From assembly GCF_029623395.1 (NCBI RefSeq), contig NZ_JAPYKK010000017.1:1-64000 (forward strand): 64,000 nucleotides of DNA. The letters are read 5' to 3'. Both the position numbers and the translations under genes were made by a program. The notes beneath the pieces are model-generated. The model had not been told where the DNA came from. It saw nothing but the letters and a program-made list of their open reading frames with translations, and made no database searches. This document shows positions 60,008 through 64,000 of the stretch, piece by piece (the first letter of the stretch is position 1; every line of letters starts with the position of its first letter). Origin of the DNA: Sphingomonas echinoides. Its GTDB lineage: Bacteria; Pseudomonadota; Alphaproteobacteria; Sphingomonadales; Sphingomonadaceae.

Positions 60008-62062
60008 CTATCCGCCAAGCATCGCGGTTATCTTCGCTCCCAGCGCATCAAGGGCAAACGGCTTGGTTATCATGTCCATGTTGGTGCCCAGGAAACCGGC
60101 GCGGATGGCGGCGTTTTCGGCATAGCCGGTCACAAAGAGCACCGGCAGTTCGGGCCTGTGGGTACGCGCGATCTCAGCTAGCTGCCGACCATTCATACCC
60201 GGCAGACCAACGTCCGATACCAGAAGGTCGATTGTGCGGTCAGACGCAAGTACCGGGATCGCCTCGTTGGCGTCTTTGGCAAGGATCGTGCGGTAGGCCA
60301 GCTCGCTCAGCACTTCGTGGATGAGGACACGGACAGAGTCATCGTCCTCGACCAGCAAAACCGTCTGACCTTCACCTTCCTGAACCCGCAACGCAGCCAG
60401 CGTATCGCTACCTTCCGGCGCTTCGCCGGCCGGCAGGTAGAGCTTGACGGAGGTTCCCTCACCTGGACGGCTATGGATGCGAACCTGCCCACCCGATTGC
60501 CGGGCAAAACCATAGACCATCGACAGGCCGAGGCCGGTCCCCTGGCCGATCGGCTTGGTGGTGAAGAACGGATCGAACACCTTGGCAACGAGATCAGGCG
60601 ACATACCAACGCCGGTGTCGGACACAGCAACCATGACGTATCGCCCGGCCGCAACCTCGGGCTTGGCGGTCGCATAGGCCTCATCGAGCTCGACGAGCGA
60701 TGTTTCAATCGTGAGCTGTCCGCCATCGGGCATTGCGTCGCGCGCGTTGATGACTAGGTTCAAAATCGCATTCTCAAGCTGGTTGGCATCGGTGACGGCA
60801 AAACCGACCTGCTCGTTGGAGACGATGGCAAGAGCGATGTTCTCCCGGATCGTCCGGCGAAGCAGATCCTCCAGCGATTGCGTGAGCGCATTTACATCGA
60901 CCGGATGGCTATCGAGCGATTGCCGCCGTGAGAAGGCGAGCAGTCGCTGGGTCAGTGCTGCAGCGCGCTGTGCCGACGCCGACGCCGCATCCATGAACCG
61001 GTCCAAGTCATCAAGCCGACCAGACGCGATCCGACGCTTGATGATGTCGAGACCGCCGATGACACCGGTCAACATGTTGTTGAAGTCGTGAGCGATCCCG
61101 CCGGTGAGCTGTCCTACAGCCTCCATCTTCTGGCTTTGTCGCAGCGCATCCTCGGCACGCGCCCTCGTCGCCATTTCCGCTTCGAGATCGGCCGTGCGTT
61201 CGGCGACCTTGTCCTCCAGCGTGCGGTTAAGCCGATCGAGCGCGTCCTCGGTTTCCTTGCGCGCAGTGATGTCGATGATCGTACCGATGAAGCGGATCGC
61301 CTGGCCGTCAGCAAAGAAGCTGCCACCGCGCGCGCCAACCCAACGCGTGACGCCATCGGTCATTCCGATCGTGCGGTACTCGATGTCATAGCCGCCATCG
61401 CCAGCGGGATCGACAGCTCCGTTCAAGGCCGCCTCGACATTCGCCCGATCGCCGTCGTGAATATGCGCGAGGAACAACGCGTTATCGACGACCGTATCCG
61501 CCGGCATGCCGAACAACGCCTTGCAGCGCGCATCCCACCGGATCGTCCCGTCACGCGGATCGTGATCCCAGGTGCCGACATCGGCCGCATCGGTCGCCAG
61601 CCGCAGTCGGCTTTCACTCTCGGCAAGTTCGGTCTGCCGATCGCGCATGGCGAACTGCTTCTGACGCGACCGCATGGCGGAGGCGACAGCACTGACCAGG
61701 GATGCCTTTCCCAGCGGCCGTTCCAACACGATGCTGTTGTCGGGCCGACCAGTCGGCATTGGTCTCGTACGCGCAGCGTGATTGGTACGCTGGGCAGCGA
61801 GCAGGACAGTCGGAATGTCAGACCAGGCCGGCTGCTGTTGGAATGCCTGGCGCAGGCTCTCATTGCCCTGCTTTAACGCCTCTTCGGTGAGGAGGAGAAC
61901 GCCGATACGCCAGTCGAGATGTTCTGCAACAGCACCCAAATCAGGACATATCGCGACATCATAGCCCTCGGCGTCGAGTAGCGCCTTGATGCTTGGCGCG
62001 TCCCGGCCAAATGGTGCGCAGACGAGAACGCGGTGACCTTCCGACGCCGTCTTATGATCCAC
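60008..62062 (-). CDS. hybrid sensor histidine kinase (REC-like, PAS, HisKA, HATPase, REC)
   Basis: 684 aa, no membrane spans, so cytosolic. Residues 10-130 form a receiver-like fold without a clear acceptor Asp (GVLLLTEEALKQG). PAS at ~150-270 (ATDAADVGTWDHDPRDGTIR). HisKA with H325 in GGIAHDFNNM. HATPase with NLVINARDAM, SDTGVGM and GTGLGLSMVYGF. C-terminal receiver with D617 in IDLLVSDVGLPG and TKPFAL. Its start overlaps the KaiC-like gene by 11 bp, so both are made from one mRNA. It may read the KaiC-like protein's state, as SasA does in cyanobacteria; this is inference. Confidence 0.93.
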   Translation of the reverse strand: MDHKTASEGHRVLVCAPFGRDAPSIKALLDAEGYDVAICPDLGAVAEHLDWRIGVLLLTEEALKQGNESLRQAFQQQPAWSDIPTVLLAAQRTNHAARTRPMPTGRPDNSIVLERPLGKASLVSAVASAMRSRQKQFAMRDRQTELAESESRLRLATDAADVGTWDHDPRDGTIRWDARCKALFGMPADTVVDNALFLAHIHDGDRANVEAALNGAVDPAGDGGYDIEYRTIGMTDGVTRWVGARGGSFFADGQAIRFIGTIIDITARKETEDALDRLNRTLEDKVAERTADLEAEMATRARAEDALRQSQKMEAVGQLTGGIAHDFNNMLTGVIGGLDIIKRRIASGRLDDLDRFMDAASASAQRAAALTQRLLAFSRRQSLDSHPVDVNALTQSLEDLLRRTIRENIALAIVSNEQVGFAVTDANQLENAILNLVINARDAMPDGGQLTIETSLVELDEAYATAKPEVAAGRYVMVAVSDTGVGMSPDLVAKVFDPFFTTKPIGQGTGLGLSMVYGFARQSGGQVRIHSRPGEGTSVKLYLPAGEAPEGSDTLAALRVQEGEGQTVLLVEDDDSVRVLIHEVLSELAYRTILAKDANEAIPVLASDRTIDLLVSDVGLPGMNGRQLAEIARTHRPELPVLFVTGYAENAAIRAGFLGTNMDMITKPFALDALGAKITAMLGG

Positions 62063-63548
62063 CGAAGCGATCTTCCATCAAGGGTGTCTGGGCGCCGAGG
62101 TATTCCGGCGTGCCGGTGAGTACGCCTTTGAACGCGGACAGCGCTTCACCGACGCGCACGCCCTGCTGGTCGATGCGCAGTTCGCGAATGGTATCCTCAT
62201 GCATGCCACCACGGTTCTTGATGACCGATATCGCCTTGCGGATGCGACCTTCGGCTTCAAAAAAGCGCAGCAGCAGCACCGTGTCAGCGACGTAGGATAT
62301 GTTGAGGTTGGTTGCCATCGTACCCACCAACCCATGCTGCGGGTTGATGAGGAAGGTGACGACACCCTTCTGGCTCAAAAACGACAGCATCTCATGCATC
62401 TGCAAAATGAGCTGCTGCTCCTGCGGCATTGCGGCCATATACCCGTTGAGACTGTCGATGACGATCATGTTGGCGCCGCGGTTCTCAACCTCACTCACCA
62501 CTCGCGAGGCGAACTCACCCGGCGACAGCTCGGCTGGATCGATCTGCTCGATAACAAGGCAGCCGTTATCGACATGGTTCTGCAAACCGAGATTGAAAGC
62601 GCGTGCCCGCGCCATCAGCGTGCCCACCCGCTCATCGAATTCGTAGATCGTGCACTTCTCACCACGCCGACACGCGGAATCGATATATTGCAGCGAGATC
62701 GTCGTCTTCCCGGAACCCGCCGGTCCCGTCACCAGGACGCTGGTGCCGCGCATAGGGCCACCGCCGAGCAGATTGTCGAGCTCGACCACACCGCTCGGCG
62801 TCACCTCGCCGCTGAACTCGGCATGATGGGTTGCCGCAATAAGGCGTGGGTAGATGTCGAGGCCCCCCTTGCGGATCGTCATATCATGATAACCGGCGAT
62901 GAAATCGACGCCGCGCAGCTTTTGTACCTGGAGCCTTCGCCGGGCCGCGCCGAAGTCCAGGGTCAGGCGCTCCAACGTGATGACACCGTGAGCAAGACTG
63001 TGAAGGTGATTGTCGTGGCCCGTTGCGCTACCGGTCATGTCATCGACGAGTATTACCGTAGCATCACGGCCGGCGAAGAATTGCTTCAGCGCCAGCACTT
63101 GGCGGCGATAACGCAGCGGATCCTGTGCCAGCAGCCGCATCTCCGACAGGCTGTCGAACACCACCCGCCGTGGTTGCACGCGCTCGACCTCGGCCTGAAT
63201 AAGCTGGACGGTCTCGCTCAGCTCCATCTCCCAGGGGTGAAGCACCGACTGCTCGCTCCCGCCGCCCAGAATTTCCGAGGCAGCGCTGAACTCGAACACG
63301 TCAAAATCGTCGATGCTCCAGCCGTGCGAGGATGCGACCACGGCCAGCTCTTCGCGGGTTTCCGACAGGGTGATGTACAGCGCCTTTTCGCCCTGCCGCA
63401 CGCCTTCGCGCAGGAACTGGAGCGCGAGCGTCGTCTTGCCGGACCCCGGTGTGCCTTCAAGCAGGTAAAGACGGTTGGCCGGCAGACCGCCGGTCAGGAT
63501 CGTATCGAGACCGGTATTACCGGTCGAGATTGTTGGTGCCTGGCTCAT
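62052..63548 (-). CDS. KaiC-like double-domain ATPase
   Basis: 498 aa. Two RecA-like KaiC domains: Walker A EGTPGSGKTT at residues 31-40 and GPAGSGKTT at 275-283; Walker B-type VVFDSLSEMR and MIVIDSLNGYM; GLDTILTGGLP and ELDNLLGGGP openers; SETREEL as the first catalytic Glu pair. It is close in length to KaiC (519 aa). No kaiA or kaiB is in the window. In non-cyanobacteria such proteins act in stress or timing with an adjacent kinase, as here. The site of autophosphorylation (Ser/Thr pair after the second domain) was not identified. Confidence 0.93.
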   Translation of the reverse strand: MSQAPTISTGNTGLDTILTGGLPANRLYLLEGTPGSGKTTLALQFLREGVRQGEKALYITLSETREELAVVASSHGWSIDDFDVFEFSAASEILGGGSEQSVLHPWEMELSETVQLIQAEVERVQPRRVVFDSLSEMRLLAQDPLRYRRQVLALKQFFAGRDATVILVDDMTGSATGHDNHLHSLAHGVITLERLTLDFGAARRRLQVQKLRGVDFIAGYHDMTIRKGGLDIYPRLIAATHHAEFSGEVTPSGVVELDNLLGGGPMRGTSVLVTGPAGSGKTTISLQYIDSACRRGEKCTIYEFDERVGTLMARARAFNLGLQNHVDNGCLVIEQIDPAELSPGEFASRVVSEVENRGANMIVIDSLNGYMAAMPQEQQLILQMHEMLSFLSQKGVVTFLINPQHGLVGTMATNLNISYVADTVLLLRFFEAEGRIRKAISVIKNRGGMHEDTIRELRIDQQGVRVGEALSAFKGVLTGTPEYLGAQTPLMEDRFGGS

Positions 63549-63683
63549 ATCTTGCCCGTTGTTCGCGCTATGGCCGGTGCTTAGCCGCTTCTCGCGTGCA
63601 GAGAAACGGTCCGCAGCGGTGCAAACCTTTCGTAAGCTATTTCGAAATATGAGGGAAAATCCAAAGTTGCGTGGTGGGTATCG

Positions 63684-64000
63684 ATGTTCTGGAAAATGTT
63701 ACGGGAGCGTAACCGGTCACGAGCCGTACAAAGAACTGGTGCCCTGGACAATCTTGCCGAGCCAGGCTTTAACAGCTTCGTCCACAAGGCAGCCATTGCC
63801 TTCGATGCGCCAATCTCGCTTCTGACGCTTCTCCACGACGACACCTTGTGGGTAAAGGCCTCGACAGGCCTTGATATGCAATGCGCGCCTCGTGAAAACG
63901 GATTTTGCACGCATGCCGTTGATCGTAAGGAACTGCTTGAAGTCTGTGACGCGCACGCCGATCCGCTGTTTGCCACGCTGCTGATTGTCACCGGTAAGCC
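63684..64000 (+). CDS. GAF-domain sensor protein, 5' part (runs off the window)
   Basis: ATG at 63684 with GGTGGGTATCG upstream. The frame is open for 105 codons to the edge. LDNLAEPGFNSFVHKAAIAF, DAPISLLTLLHDDTLWVKAS, GLDMQCAPRENGFCTHAVDR is the GAF pattern also seen in the diguanylate cyclase at 16287-17762. The C-terminal output domain lies outside the window; a histidine kinase or GGDEF protein is likely. Divergent from the KaiC-like operon by 135 bp. Confidence 0.75.
   Translation, partial: MFWKMLRERNRSRAVQRTGALDNLAEPGFNSFVHKAAIAFDAPISLLTLLHDDTLWVKASTGLDMQCAPRENGFCTHAVDRKELLEVCDAHADPLFATLLIVTGK

Noticed and set aside
62199..63584. 461-codon plus-strand frame
   Set aside because: Antisense of the KaiC-like gene, which carries two Walker A motifs.

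Overview
The window looks like an accessory, plasmid-like or genomic-island segment from a sphingomonad (Sphingomonas or a close relative). The supporting signs are high GC, large TonB-dependent receptors beside CAZymes, PEP-CTERM proteins ending in a PEP-x-x-W-[AG]-M-M motif, a MucR/Ros regulator, MipA and TorF-type outer-membrane proteins, and small DUF4287, DUF805, DUF1440 and YdcH-type genes. No rRNA, tRNA or CRISPR array was seen. The genus is inferred from gene content, not from a marker gene.

Layout. (1) 0.6-10.8 kb is a carbohydrate-use locus: an MGH1-like six-hairpin glycosidase, a GH43 with a likely CBM6, an APC amino-acid permease and a TonB receptor on the minus strand, and a divergent Tat-exported GH27 alpha-galactosidase. 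A following secreted-protein gene is cut after 27 codons by a Tn3-type inverted repeat. (2) 10.99-30.71 kb is bounded by two 38-bp Tn3-type terminal repeats that differ at one base. It carries tnpA and tnpR and about 16 kb of other genes (VOC protein, diguanylate cyclase, TorF porin, two copies of a YdcH-like gene on a shared leader, MipA/OmpV, TerC, an MFS transporter, and several small secreted proteins). The outer flanks have no matching 5-bp target duplication, and the right repeat breaks a HAD hydrolase gene. (3) 30.7-33.7 kb looks like a plasmid mobilisation and stability fragment: a putative DNA-binding gene faces an array of 9-bp repeats at an exact 11-bp period, followed by a possible oriT stretch and a TrwA-like relaxosome protein, as in the stbA-oriT-trwA part of plasmid R388. 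(4) 34.6-36.9 kb is a compact three-gene cluster (DUF4258, an unrecognised 375+ aa protein, and a UDG-fold protein), the best candidate here for an undescribed system. (5) 37.3-39.9 kb is a cobalamin riboswitch with a TonB receptor. (6) 40.4-45.4 kb has a small DoxX/ABM-type operon, an AraC regulator, and a divergent LysR-nitrilase pair. (7) 45.8-54.1 kb holds four PEP-CTERM proteins, AraC and MucR regulators and small stress-type proteins. (8) 54.9-64 kb is a signalling block: three single-domain receivers (one lacking the phospho-acceptor Asp), two SpoIIAA/STAS-like proteins, and a KaiC-like double ATPase overlapping a hybrid histidine kinase, with a GAF protein running off the right edge.

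Intergenic spaces are dense with several families of short dispersed palindromic repeats, and they account for much of the non-coding DNA. All calls come from reading the sequence and translations. No database search was run.
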